Part shown: one piece after another, positions 26,701-33,868 of the stretch
Position numbering within the stretch: position 1 is the stretch's first letter
How the letters are laid out: the number at the start of each line of letters is the position of its first letter
Assembly (NCBI GenBank): GCA_015061865.1
Contig: SUVU01000007.1
Coordinates: 1-39,890 of the forward strand
Source of the DNA: Lentisphaerota bacterium
Lineage (GTDB): Bacteria; Verrucomicrobiota; Lentisphaeria; Victivallales; Victivallaceae
Direction: 5' to 3'
Length of the DNA: 39,890 nt
Program-made: the position numbers and the translations under genes
The notes under the pieces: generated by a model
What the model was told of the DNA's origin: nothing
The model's database searches: none
The model's input: the letters and a program-made list of their open reading frames with translations, nothing else

Positions 26701-26852
26701 ACGCCGGAAATCTGAAAAATGCCGCAGCTAAAGCCGTTTCTCCGGAAAATGAGCGTGATATGACGGTGGATATTTCTGAAAACAGCGATTATATTACATT
26801 GAAGTTCAAACTGGATGGTTTTACTGCCTTGATGTTGAGTGCAGATAAATAA
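23724..26852 (+). CDS. Large secreted TIM-barrel glycosidase-like protein with two CBM-like domains
   Basis: A 1042-residue exported protein. The signal peptide ends near residue 20 (FASMLAFAAYGAGN). Two CBM4/9-like jelly rolls follow (about 22-170, starting MLVNGDFADAALKPW, and about 175-345, starting LILNGNFEYFQLEPW). Then comes a beta-sandwich (about 350-560) and a TIM-barrel-like catalytic region (about 590-900) with SWWAEGNAY, GWDMGSDLDEF (D769) and AVANEGAGP (E800), plausible catalytic acids. A small beta domain closes the chain. The layout resembles GH36/GH31-type clan enzymes, but no named GH family was recognised with confidence. It is downstream of the phosphoesterase, which shares its first domain, and probably acts on the same polymer outside the cytoplasm. 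Confidence 0.82.
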   Translation: MKTKYLWAFASMLAFAAYGAGNMLVNGDFADAALKPWKSTKKGYKQIHFVKDGKLISVGDPDNKYNPSLTLVQDVPVKLVPGKRYLLSVKAKAAVKNDGKKFCSVRLRVIGDHGGSLLYSGLQLDLNLTGWKTYHHIYTPSDKAVAHQLYVDTGNFTGADQVEIEEIILREAPAVKPENGNLILNGNFEYFQLEPWRAPQTGKNNRFYQISNDTRFGSQCLRICGDQKFRYKNSSFIQSLPKLEPGKEYILSARVRCSDKKSSSGGLKNATDKSVKIHIRQINSANRSLVYTGFPVNLTDDTWKYYEKIIVPHKEAVAFELYISTDGLDVDDLVFVDEIKLRPAGETAAPFDPQAVKNVPVEVMTQEGITAGISKKSGLLHSLTIDGQIIQPGALNSTVVFVEKSGEETHLDGKNTPAAGFKADVKYDFADGMFREVVVIEALQDYADPVKLGVRHGFNVKDWQTLLGALRPVRHLPADKATIFSFGSDINDLNPGILDSYQHTAYPLIVLESDKNYLLAGSRNVDDFVTVAPNKPAGYIPSLQRNPKTVKKGDKFRFESNWKLFSREKYMLRDLWRFYQEHLQTADKELAKFIPAKYPEPRHFYPGVFAAHTYLMKSREERTPDGANIWFYAVHDTIRERYPVTGSWWAEGNAYNGKIEAEALKKYVARVQQERDFKLVLYLRQLANLRERDRGAFPDSWYKRSPGGALHLYGGGYEVKLKDHVAKDVGYKTIPWGQHNFANPDFRKFYLNEIYNYIDFLQPRAIGWDMGSDLDEFKVIATTYTHLRDQGHKIKAVANEGAGPTAAYVDMVMLENGILGGKSVYDFEVNRAYTRALVCLERWNIFRLAFDANTTGKKTWLNDNGLKENKRYLDVILAKYPHLKNDRIEAARLCQLRASIYDLALGASPGYMEEAAPVPPTLVKVAGDVNGLYMINRSFAVMFPNRSNIDGHKIVSGWKNSKSFRLVAFNNQLEAAEFTVLLDKKYFAADNWNAGNLKNAAAKAVSPENERDMTVDISENSDYITLKFKLDGFTALMLSADK

Positions 26853-26873
26853 GATAACAAAAAGGATATAAAA

Positions 26874-27815
26874 ATGAAAATCACAGCAACATTTCTGGAC
26901 GAAATCAGTCACGACATCCCGCATCAGAACTGGGGCCCTAAAGAGTGGGACGCCGATTTTCAGGCGATGAAAGCCGTCGGCATCGACACCGTGGTGCTGA
27001 TCCGCTGCGGCTGGAAACGGTGGATGACGTTCCCCAGTGAAATTCTCCGCAAAGAAAAACAGTGCTTTGAGCCGACCATCGACCTGGTGCAGCTGTTTCT
27101 CGATCTGGCGGAAAAATACGGCATGAAATTTTTCTTCGGCACCTATGATTCCGGCAATCCGTGGTGGCACGATGATTATCCGGTGGAGGCGGAAACGGCG
27201 CTGATGACCAAAGTCAACGATGAATTCTATGCCAAATACGGCAAACATCCGGCTTTCGGCGGCTGGTATCTGTCGCAGGAAATTTGCGGCAAAGACAACA
27301 TCGCTTCCCAGTGCTACCGCAAAATGGCGACCCATCTCAAAGAGATGTCCGGCAATCTGCCCATTCTGATCTCTCCGGGAATTCAGGGCGCTAAAGCCTA
27401 CAATGAAAACATGGTCAAACTGGGCAATACCATTGATCCTGCCGAACATGAAGCCGACTGGGACCGGGTCATGGCACGGTTGCAGGGCTATGTGGATATT
27501 ATCGCATTTCAGGATGGTCACGTGGAGATCGAATTGCTCCCGACTTTCCTCAAAATCAATAAAAAACTCTGCGATAAATACGGTATCCAGTGCTGGACGA
27601 ATACTGAAACATTTGACCGTGATATGCCGATCGACTTCCTGCCGATCAAATGGGACAAACTCTATCTGAAACTGAAAGCCGCTGAAGAAGCCGGTTTCGA
27701 CCGGGCGATGACCTTCGAATTCTCGCACTTCCTCAGCCCGAATTCCAGTTACCGTTCCGCCAATCACCTCTACAACCGTTACCGGGAATATCTGATCGAA
27801 CGGAAATTCCTCTGA
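26874..27815 (+). CDS. DUF4434-like TIM-barrel protein, putative glycosidase
   Basis: A 313-residue protein with TFLDEISHDIPHQNWGPKEW at the N terminus and FQAMKAVGIDTVVLIRCGW, features of the DUF4434 group of TIM-barrel glycosidase-like proteins. Candidate catalytic Glu residues sit in GGWYLSQEICG and CWTNTETF, at the ends of predicted strands. No signal peptide is visible, so it would be cytoplasmic unless exported by another route. It starts 21 bases after the large TIM-barrel gene, with AAGGA upstream, and is the last gene of the LacI operon; the terminator begins 19 bases after its stop. Substrate unknown. Confidence 0.82.
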   Translation: MKITATFLDEISHDIPHQNWGPKEWDADFQAMKAVGIDTVVLIRCGWKRWMTFPSEILRKEKQCFEPTIDLVQLFLDLAEKYGMKFFFGTYDSGNPWWHDDYPVEAETALMTKVNDEFYAKYGKHPAFGGWYLSQEICGKDNIASQCYRKMATHLKEMSGNLPILISPGIQGAKAYNENMVKLGNTIDPAEHEADWDRVMARLQGYVDIIAFQDGHVEIELLPTFLKINKKLCDKYGIQCWTNTETFDRDMPIDFLPIKWDKLYLKLKAAEEAGFDRAMTFEFSHFLSPNSSYRSANHLYNRYREYLIERKFL

Positions 27816-27834
27816 TCCGGTCAATACGATCATC

Positions 27835-27870
27835 ACGGAGCTGTTGCCAAAGCGACAGCTCCGTTTTTTT
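27835..27870 (+). terminator. Rho-independent terminator of the LacI operon
   Basis: A 10-bp perfect stem ACGGAGCTGT / ACAGCTCCGT with a 10-base loop is followed by seven T. It ends the six-gene unit that begins with the LacI-family gene at 17996. Confidence 0.95.
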
Positions 27871-27958
27871 ATGGCGTGGTTCGGTTTGCAGTCTGTTTCC
27901 GGCTTGGCGTAATAACTCCCAGTATTTCCAGTTCTTCTGAAAATATTTTAAATTACTC

Positions 27959-27987
27959 TTGACAATAGAGTTTTTTTGTTGTATACT
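27959..27987 (+). promoter_or_regulatory. Consensus promoter of the prepilin/GH42-like operon
   Basis: Perfect TTGACA (27959-27964) and TATACT (27982-27987) are separated by 17 bases. The predicted transcript starts near 27994 and has a leader of about 58 bases containing the palindrome CGAACGTTCG (28007-28016), a possible operator or start-proximal site. This strong promoter shows that the long frame starting at 27959 is not the true gene start. Confidence 0.8.
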
Positions 27988-28051
27988 ATTAACCAAAATA
28001 GAGAGCCGAACGTTCGCCTGCGTGGCGTTGATAATTTTTCAGAGGGTAAAT

Positions 28052-28975
28052 ATGAGTGACATTTTCACAACTGCAGATATTCCGCTTTTCTTTGAAAGAG
28101 AAAGGGGGCGCAGGGGAAAGGGAAAAACCTCTTTTCCCGTGAAAAGAAGTTTTTCCTCTTGCCCCGCAAGCCATTTCACTTTAATAGAACTGCTGGTGGT
28201 TATTGCCATTATCGCGATTCTGGCTGGCATACTGCTGCCGACGCTGCAGCAGGCACGCTCCCGGGGCAGGGCGACCAGCTGTACGAATAATATGAAACAG
28301 TTGGGCTTGGGGATCAGCACTTACGCTTCAGAGAACGATTCTTATGTACTGCCGGTCATCACGGCTGATACGACGTATGGTGCTGTCAACAATCGCAACT
28401 GGTTTGAATATGAAGCTCCGATCCGCAAGATCTGTCAATCCGGCACTACGGCGGTGAAATGGGGCAGCGGCGAGGGCAATATCATCAACTGTCCGGAGCG
28501 GGATCCGGAGCGCAGAATGGTCGATCCGCTGGGAAATTTCAAATACAGCGAAAGCGGCTCTACCAAAGAGGGTGCTTATGATCCGCGCAGTGCCTGTTAC
28601 GGAATGATCAGCAATATCATGGGCGGCGGCGGTTATGATGCGAACGGGAAATTGAAAAATGCCAATACCAAATTTTACCGTTTGAGCAAAATACTCCGTC
28701 CTTCGGGGCTTTCCGGGTTTGTAGACAGCGACAATGTCCAGTTTTTGTCCAGTAAATACCGCAACGGCATCTGGAACGGGGAAAAGGGGGATAATATCTC
28801 TTTAAGGCACAGTAAAGCTGCAAATGTGTGTATGCTGGACGGTCATGTGGAGTCGATCCGGGACAGTTTGTTTCACTCCTCCGTGGCGGCAGACAAATAT
28901 TCGGGCGTTCACCGTTACTTTAACGTGCGCACGACTCCGGGCAGAAAATTGTATGAGCCGGAATACAACCGGTAA
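28052..28975 (+). CDS. Prepilin-like protein (DUF1559 type) 2, leader enlarged by a translated repeat
   Basis: A 307-residue protein. ATG 28052 is chosen because AGAGGG lies just upstream and the promoter is at 27959-27987. The leader is unusually long, about 42 residues: MSDIFTTAD, then a translated 78-nt repeat ([16 protein letters not shown] and onward), then CPASH directly before [20 protein letters not shown]. The rest is a soluble pseudopilin-like domain with the C-terminal block [20 protein letters not shown]. If a prepilin peptidase cuts before the Phe, the repeat-encoded part would be removed and the mature protein would be normal. The -1 residue is His. It is followed by another prepilin-like gene after 52 bases. 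Confidence 0.85.
   Translation: MSDIFTTADIPLFFERERGRRGKGKTSFPVKRSFSSCPASHFTLIELLVVIAIIAILAGILLPTLQQARSRGRATSCTNNMKQLGLGISTYASENDSYVLPVITADTTYGAVNNRNWFEYEAPIRKICQSGTTAVKWGSGEGNIINCPERDPERRMVDPLGNFKYSESGSTKEGAYDPRSACYGMISNIMGGGGYDANGKLKNANTKFYRLSKILRPSGLSGFVDSDNVQFLSSKYRNGIWNGEKGDNISLRHSKAANVCMLDGHVESIRDSLFHSSVAADKYSGVHRYFNVRTTPGRKLYEPEYNR
28078..28155 (+). repeat. Translated palindromic repeat element, copy 1
   Basis: A 78-nt sequence that recurs at 39813-39890 with 69 of 78 bases identical by hand count and no gaps. Both copies are read in the same frame, giving LFFERE[RK]GR[RG]GKGK. The 3' half is a hairpin: 28122-28136 pairs with 28141-28155 at 14 of 15 positions around loop CCGT. Between copies, two stem pairs change together (A-T to C-G and C-G to T-A). 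A small extra hairpin, CTTGC/GCAAG, follows at about 28157-28169 in this copy. Confidence 0.85.
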
Positions 28976-29027
28976 CACAGATAAAAACAAATCATTTTAC
29001 CGTAATATATTGGATAAGGAGCAAGTT

Positions 29028-29798
29028 ATGAAGGGATTGCAGAAAAAACGTTTCACGCTGATTGAACTATTGGTGGTTATTGCCATCATCGCCATTCTGG
29101 CGGGGATTTTGCTGCCGACGCTGCAGCAGGCGCGGGAGCGCGGTAAAGCCGCATCGTGCATATCCAATTTGGGGCAGATCGGCAAAACGGTGATCAAATA
29201 CGGCGGTACATTTGACGGATATTTCATGCCGCAATACCTTGCAGATTATTACAATGAAAATAGTGGGGCAAGCGTTGGATATTATGCGTGGAAATACTGG
29301 TTTCAGCGGGAGCTGGTCAACACCTCAGAAACAAATTGGAAAGGTGCAGTCAATACTCCGTTTGCCTGTACGGGGCGGGATCCCGGCAGAATAGTTGTCA
29401 ATACATCCGGTTACAAAGAACAATTTTTTTCCTATGCTCATAATACCAATTTGATGGGGACGGGGCAGAAATCCGACGGAAAGTATATCAATACCAGTTT
29501 CAGGAGGATGGATAAAGTCAAAAATCCTGTCCGCTGGATCATGTTTAATGATTCCGATTACTATCAGGTCGGATCTGCCAGTAATATCAGTGAAAATGTT
29601 GCCAGTGGCGGTAAAGGCGACCGGGTGAATTTCCGTCACAATGGAGCATGCAATGCCGTTTTTGCTGATGGCAGCACCCGGAGTGTGCGGGATAATGCGA
29701 AAGAATTTCACCTCGGCGGCAAAAATAATACGAAAACCGCCATCGCCAAAATGCTGGTTCCCGGTTGGTATAAAGACGACGAACCTGCATATAAATAG
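29028..29798 (+). CDS. Prepilin-like protein (DUF1559 type) 3
   Basis: A 256-residue protein with an ordinary short leader MKGLQKKR before [20 protein letters not shown], showing what this family looks like without the repeat insertion. The start has AAGGAG six bases upstream. The helix continues into [17 protein letters not shown], very like copy 2 upstream. The globular domain ends with the block [20 protein letters not shown], equivalent to the HxxxAN-DG motif of the other copies. The residue before the predicted cleavage Phe is Arg. It lies between prepilin-like gene 2 and the secreted GH42-like gene, with gaps of 52 and 46 bases, in one apparent operon. Confidence 0.88.
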   Translation: MKGLQKKRFTLIELLVVIAIIAILAGILLPTLQQARERGKAASCISNLGQIGKTVIKYGGTFDGYFMPQYLADYYNENSGASVGYYAWKYWFQRELVNTSETNWKGAVNTPFACTGRDPGRIVVNTSGYKEQFFSYAHNTNLMGTGQKSDGKYINTSFRRMDKVKNPVRWIMFNDSDYYQVGSASNISENVASGGKGDRVNFRHNGACNAVFADGSTRSVRDNAKEFHLGGKNNTKTAIAKMLVPGWYKDDEPAYK

Positions 29799-29844
29799 CC
29801 GATCGGATACATAAAAACAGATGGATGACAGAAAGGTTTGAGTT

Positions 29845-32586
29845 ATGAAAAAATGGTTGACACTGTTGTTTTTCAGTATGATTTTTACGCTTGCCGGAAA
29901 CAATATTTATGATTGGCAAAGTAATTCCAGAGGCAATGTCGTTGCCGAATATGCGGTAAAATCCGGCAAAATCTACCGGCTGCAGACCGCATGGCGGGTA
30001 TTGTCCGGCGACGGCAGAGTGCTGGCGGTGCTGGAGGGGTATGATGTCAAGGGCAAAAGACTTTTTACCACTCCTTTAAGCGGGCGCAACCGGGTCTATG
30101 ATCCGGCGGATTTAAGCGTGGAAAAAAACGAATACTGTCTGCAATTGTCTGAAGTTGCGGCAGTCGGCAACCATCTTAACAACTTGAAATTGAATCCCGC
30201 CGCCACCCGGCTGAAACTCCGGCTTTATCCCGGCGGCAACAGCGTAAAAATGGAGTTGATCTCTCTTGAATTTACTCCGGTAACGCAGTTGAATAAAAAA
30301 CTGCCGCAGCGTTACAATCAGTTGACTTTGGTACCGGAAGTCAGTGATGCCGAACTTGACCGGCGTCTTGCCGGGCGCCAAAAAGCGGTGCCGGTACTGA
30401 ATAATTCTGCCGACAAAGTCACTTTGAGTGTGAATGGCAAAGCGGTGCCGCTGCATATTTACAAAAATACTTTCTGGGAAAAGAGCAACCGTTTGCTGGC
30501 GTTGAAACATTTTGCAGATCGCGGATTCCAGATTTTTACCGTGCCGATGACTCTGGGGATGAGTACGCACGGCGGACTTGCCGATATCTGGCAGCTGGAT
30601 AAAGAGATCGAGCCGGAGCGGGTCAGAAATGAGTTGCGTAAATATTTGAAAATCAATCCGGATGCGCTGCTGATGCTGGATATTCTGATCACGCCTCCGG
30701 CAGGGTGGGGCAAAGCCAATCCCGATGAGATCCTCCGCAACAGCAAAGGTGAATACGGTATTTACCAGCATACCCGGGTGCGTTATGGCGCAAGCGTGCC
30801 GGAGGAAAAAAATCAGCGGCAGGCGGCATTTGCCTGTCCCTCTTATGCGTCAGAGAAATTCCGTGCCGAATCCGCCGCCAAACTGCGGGAGCTGATCGCC
30901 GCTGTCGATGCTATGCCGGAGGGCAAAGCGGTCATCGGGGTCTATGTCAATGGCGGTACGGATATGCAATGGCTGGATTTGTGGGATAATAAAAAGTTTT
31001 CCGGTAAAGGTCAGGCGGATTATTCCCCGGCGGCGTTGCGGGGGTATCAGGCATATTTGCAGGCAAAATACGGCACTCCGGAAAAAATGGCGCAGGCGTA
31101 TGGCAGTAAAAAAGTCGTCCCGTTTGCGGCGATGCAGGTGCCGCGCCCGGAGCAGATCTGGGATACCGGCAAAGAATTTTTCCGCATCGGCGGCAGTTCG
31201 CCGGTCAGCGATTATTTTGAATTTGCCGGGGTGACCGGGGCGCGGCGTTTCCATGCTTACGCCGCTGCGGTGAAATCCGGCAGCGGCAACCGGCTGCTGG
31301 CGGGGGCGTATTCGCCCAATGGCGGGCTGACCGGATTTCCCATTCACTCCCAGCAGAGTTTGACCTGGCTGCTGGACGATCCGGCAGTGGATTTCTTTTC
31401 CATCGTGCCGGGGTATATGCGTGAACATACCGATCCGGTGATCAACAGCGGTTTTACCGGGGCATTGCGGCGGCATAATAAATTGATCATTTACGAACAG
31501 GATCTGCGCACCGGCGAAGTCGGCAACTGGGGCAAATGGAGTACTCCGTTCTGGCGGGCGCACCATAATGCGGATACATTTGATCACAAAGTTTTGCGGT
31601 ATTGTGTTCACGCCTTTATCCACGGCGGAGCATATCATGCGCAGGATATGGATGGCGGCTGGTTCAACACCCCCCGGGCGATGCAGACGTGGGCAAATGT
31701 CAATGCGTTCACCGCCAAAGCAGTGCCGTTACCGGAACGGTTTGAACGTATTGCGGTGGTCAGCGGCGAAAGATACTGGGACTTCCAATCCCAGGGCAAA
31801 GGGCGGCTGAATGCTTACCGGGTGCGGGAGGCGATCGCGCCGGTATTGCAGAAAACCGGGGTGCCGTTTGATTATCATTTGCTGGAGGATGTACTGCGTA
31901 CTGCGGATTATAAATTGCCCAAAGTGATATATTTCACCGATTTGTCTACCGCAGATGCCGGGGATTTGCAGATGCTGCGGCGCCGTTACGGCAGAGATCA
32001 CCGGATACTGGTATATTTCTGGCAGCCGGGGATATTTACCGGTGACCGTCAGAAGTGTCTGGATATGCTGGGGTTGAAACCGGAAAAATCCGCCCGCAGA
32101 AAATATATTGCCGCATTGCCGCAGGCAAAAGATGCGCTGCTGACGGGAATATCCGGACGGATGATGGATAATTATCCCTACTACGGGATGGTATTCCCGG
32201 AAGTGTGCAGTGTTTCCGGGAAAAACTGGCGGACGCTGGGAGTGTTTGAAAAGAGCCGGATCCCGGCGCTGGCGGTGCGCCGCCATCAGGATTTTACGGA
32301 AATCTATGTCGCATTGCCGGGGATGCTGACAACGAAATTGAGCCGCAATATCGTCCGGGAAGCCGGGATGATGCCGTTGTGTGACCGGGAAGATTTTACC
32401 GGGATCGGTGCCGGGATGATCTATGTGGCGGCGCAGAGCGACGGAGTGCGGCAGCTCACGCTGCCTGCAGGGGTGCGGATCAGCGAAAGTTTCGGCGGCA
32501 AAAAGGTCGAAACGGTCAAAAACGGCGTTTACCGGGTGGATTTGCGCCGGGGCGAAGTGTTTGCGGCACTGATCGCTGAAAAGTGA
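29845..32586 (+). CDS. Large secreted GH42-like glycosidase-related protein
   Basis: A 913-residue exported protein with a signal peptide (about 1-18, LLFFSMIFTLAGN). An N-terminal beta-sandwich of about 170 residues precedes a TIM barrel (about 200-620) resembling GH42/GH-A clan enzymes, then a Rossmann-like domain (about 630-780, IAVVSGERYWDF; LPKVIYFTDL) of the GH42 trimerisation type, and a C-terminal beta domain. The likely nucleophile is Glu551 in LIIYEQDLRT. At the usual acid/base strand, where relatives carry a Gly-Glu-Trp signature, it reads NGGTDMQW with Gln375. It may therefore be a weak or non-catalytic relative, or use another residue. It is last in the operon with two prepilin-like genes. 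Confidence 0.8.
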   Translation: MKKWLTLLFFSMIFTLAGNNIYDWQSNSRGNVVAEYAVKSGKIYRLQTAWRVLSGDGRVLAVLEGYDVKGKRLFTTPLSGRNRVYDPADLSVEKNEYCLQLSEVAAVGNHLNNLKLNPAATRLKLRLYPGGNSVKMELISLEFTPVTQLNKKLPQRYNQLTLVPEVSDAELDRRLAGRQKAVPVLNNSADKVTLSVNGKAVPLHIYKNTFWEKSNRLLALKHFADRGFQIFTVPMTLGMSTHGGLADIWQLDKEIEPERVRNELRKYLKINPDALLMLDILITPPAGWGKANPDEILRNSKGEYGIYQHTRVRYGASVPEEKNQRQAAFACPSYASEKFRAESAAKLRELIAAVDAMPEGKAVIGVYVNGGTDMQWLDLWDNKKFSGKGQADYSPAALRGYQAYLQAKYGTPEKMAQAYGSKKVVPFAAMQVPRPEQIWDTGKEFFRIGGSSPVSDYFEFAGVTGARRFHAYAAAVKSGSGNRLLAGAYSPNGGLTGFPIHSQQSLTWLLDDPAVDFFSIVPGYMREHTDPVINSGFTGALRRHNKLIIYEQDLRTGEVGNWGKWSTPFWRAHHNADTFDHKVLRYCVHAFIHGGAYHAQDMDGGWFNTPRAMQTWANVNAFTAKAVPLPERFERIAVVSGERYWDFQSQGKGRLNAYRVREAIAPVLQKTGVPFDYHLLEDVLRTADYKLPKVIYFTDLSTADAGDLQMLRRRYGRDHRILVYFWQPGIFTGDRQKCLDMLGLKPEKSARRKYIAALPQAKDALLTGISGRMMDNYPYYGMVFPEVCSVSGKNWRTLGVFEKSRIPALAVRRHQDFTEIYVALPGMLTTKLSRNIVREAGMMPLCDREDFTGIGAGMIYVAAQSDGVRQLTLPAGVRISESFGGKKVETVKNGVYRVDLRRGEVFAALIAEK

Positions 32587-32596
32587 TCAATTCCGG

Positions 32597-32627
32597 CTGA
32601 CTGCCGACCGGGGAGGGCGGCAGTCAG
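32597..32627. terminator. Hairpin between convergent genes, weak terminator
   Basis: A perfect 10-bp inverted repeat CTGACTGCCG / CGGCAGTCAG lies between the GH42-like gene and the convergent CDF gene and overlaps the CDF stop codon. No proper T-run follows on either strand, so it may stabilise transcript ends rather than act as a classic terminator. Confidence 0.5.
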
Positions 32628-33799
32628 ATAAAACTGTTGATAAAGCGGATGTGTAATTTCAGACCGTTTTGAAATTCACTCATGCGCTGTTCCAGTTCAG
32701 CGGTGATTTCGCTCTCACTCATGGCGTATTTGTGCGGGATCAGCAAGTGGAACGAGATGGCGGCAAGTTGACCGTTGTCATCTTTTTTCAACCGGAAATC
32801 GTAGAGTTTCAACTGGCTGTCAAAGCCGGACAAGGTATTTTCCATGCGGCTGCGCCAGAGAATGACTTCGGGATTTTCCTTGTTGTACGGATCGCCGTGC
32901 AGCAGCAGATGAACCGGCATGGCTTTGGCGACTGCGACTTCGGCGCTTTCCAGAATATCGTGGGCGGAAAAACGGTCGCCATTCGAGGAAATTTCCGCAT
33001 GGGCGGTGACAAAGTAAGAGTTTTCGCCGTAATTGTGGATCATGATGTCATGTACCCCGTCAATACCGGGACTGGCGAGGATGGTGCTTTTGATCTTTTC
33101 CACCAGTTCATGATCCGGCGGTTCGCCGAGCAGTTTGCTGAAAGTTTCTTTTAAAACATTGCCGCCCGCCCAGAGGATCATCAGCGCCACGATAAGACCG
33201 GCACAGCCGTCCACCGGAAATGCGGTGTAACGGGAGCAGATCAGCGATCCGGCAACGACCCCGGTGCCAAGACAATCGCTCAAACTGTCGTAAGCGGCAG
33301 CTTTTATCACTTCGGAATTGATAAGTTTTGCCACTTTGCGGAAAAAGAAAAACATCCAGCATTTGATGATGATGGTGGCGCAGAAAATAATGATGGTAAG
33401 ATTATTGGCTGCGATGGGGGAGGGGCGGAATAACGCCACGACGGAGTCTTTCAGAAAACTTATCCCCAGTCCGACGATCAGCAGTGCCACTATCAATGCG
33501 GCGATGTATTCCGTCCTGCCGTGACCGAAAGGGTGTTCCGCATCCGGCGGCTGGCTGGAGAGGCGGAATCCGGCAACGGTAATGACTCCGGAACCGGCAT
33601 CGGAAAGGTTGTTGACCGCATCGGCGGCAACGGCGATACTGCCGGTGAATGCCGCCAGTGTGAGTTTGATGATGACCAGCACGATATTGCAGACGATCCC
33701 GGTGATCCCGCTGACGATGCCGCAGCGCACCCGGAGCGACGGAGTCAGACCGTTTTTACTGCCCGGAACAAATAATTTCAGAATCAGTGATGAAAGCAT
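32624..33799 (-). CDS. Cation diffusion facilitator (CDF) metal exporter
   Basis: A 391-residue inner-membrane antiporter that expels divalent metal ions, with six membrane helices (about 30-230) and a long cytoplasmic C-terminal part. The metal site helices read DAVNNLSDAGSG (NxxxD) and AAYDSLSDCLGTG (DxxxD); zinc-type members usually have HxxxD in the latter. Asp in place of this His has been associated with manganese-type CDFs, so Mn is a possible substrate by inference. The family block HPFGHGRTEYIAAL is intact. ATG 33799 is chosen because GAGGAA is seven bases upstream. It has its own promoter inside the gap after the AraC gene. Confidence 0.9.
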   Translation of the reverse strand: MLSSLILKLFVPGSKNGLTPSLRVRCGIVSGITGIVCNIVLVIIKLTLAAFTGSIAVAADAVNNLSDAGSGVITVAGFRLSSQPPDAEHPFGHGRTEYIAALIVALLIVGLGISFLKDSVVALFRPSPIAANNLTIIIFCATIIIKCWMFFFFRKVAKLINSEVIKAAAYDSLSDCLGTGVVAGSLICSRYTAFPVDGCAGLIVALMILWAGGNVLKETFSKLLGEPPDHELVEKIKSTILASPGIDGVHDIMIHNYGENSYFVTAHAEISSNGDRFSAHDILESAEVAVAKAMPVHLLLHGDPYNKENPEVILWRSRMENTLSGFDSQLKLYDFRLKKDDNGQLAAISFHLLIPHKYAMSESEITAELEQRMSEFQNGLKLHIRFINSFI

Positions 33800-33828
33800 G
33801 ATATATTTCCTCGTTTGTACTGAAACTA

Positions 33829-33857
33829 AATGTACCACTTCAACTGCGTCAAGTCAA
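33829..33857 (-). promoter_or_regulatory. Promoter of the CDF exporter gene
   Basis: On the minus strand, TTGACT and TACATT are separated by 17 bases, about 30 bases before the ATG at 33799. The hairpin CCGGCAGG/CCTGCCGG at 33861-33887 overlaps the end of the AraC gene just upstream but has no T-run. Confidence 0.6.
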
Positions 33858-33868
33858 GCCCCGGCAGG

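Noticed and set aside
25821-27836. A 671-codon open frame on the minus strand
   Set aside because: Antisense to the TIM-barrel and DUF4434-like genes, no ribosome site, biased composition.
27959-28051. N-terminal extension of prepilin-like gene 2 to a TTG codon
   Set aside because: The TTG is part of a consensus -35 box and the extension spans the -10 box, so it lies upstream of transcription.
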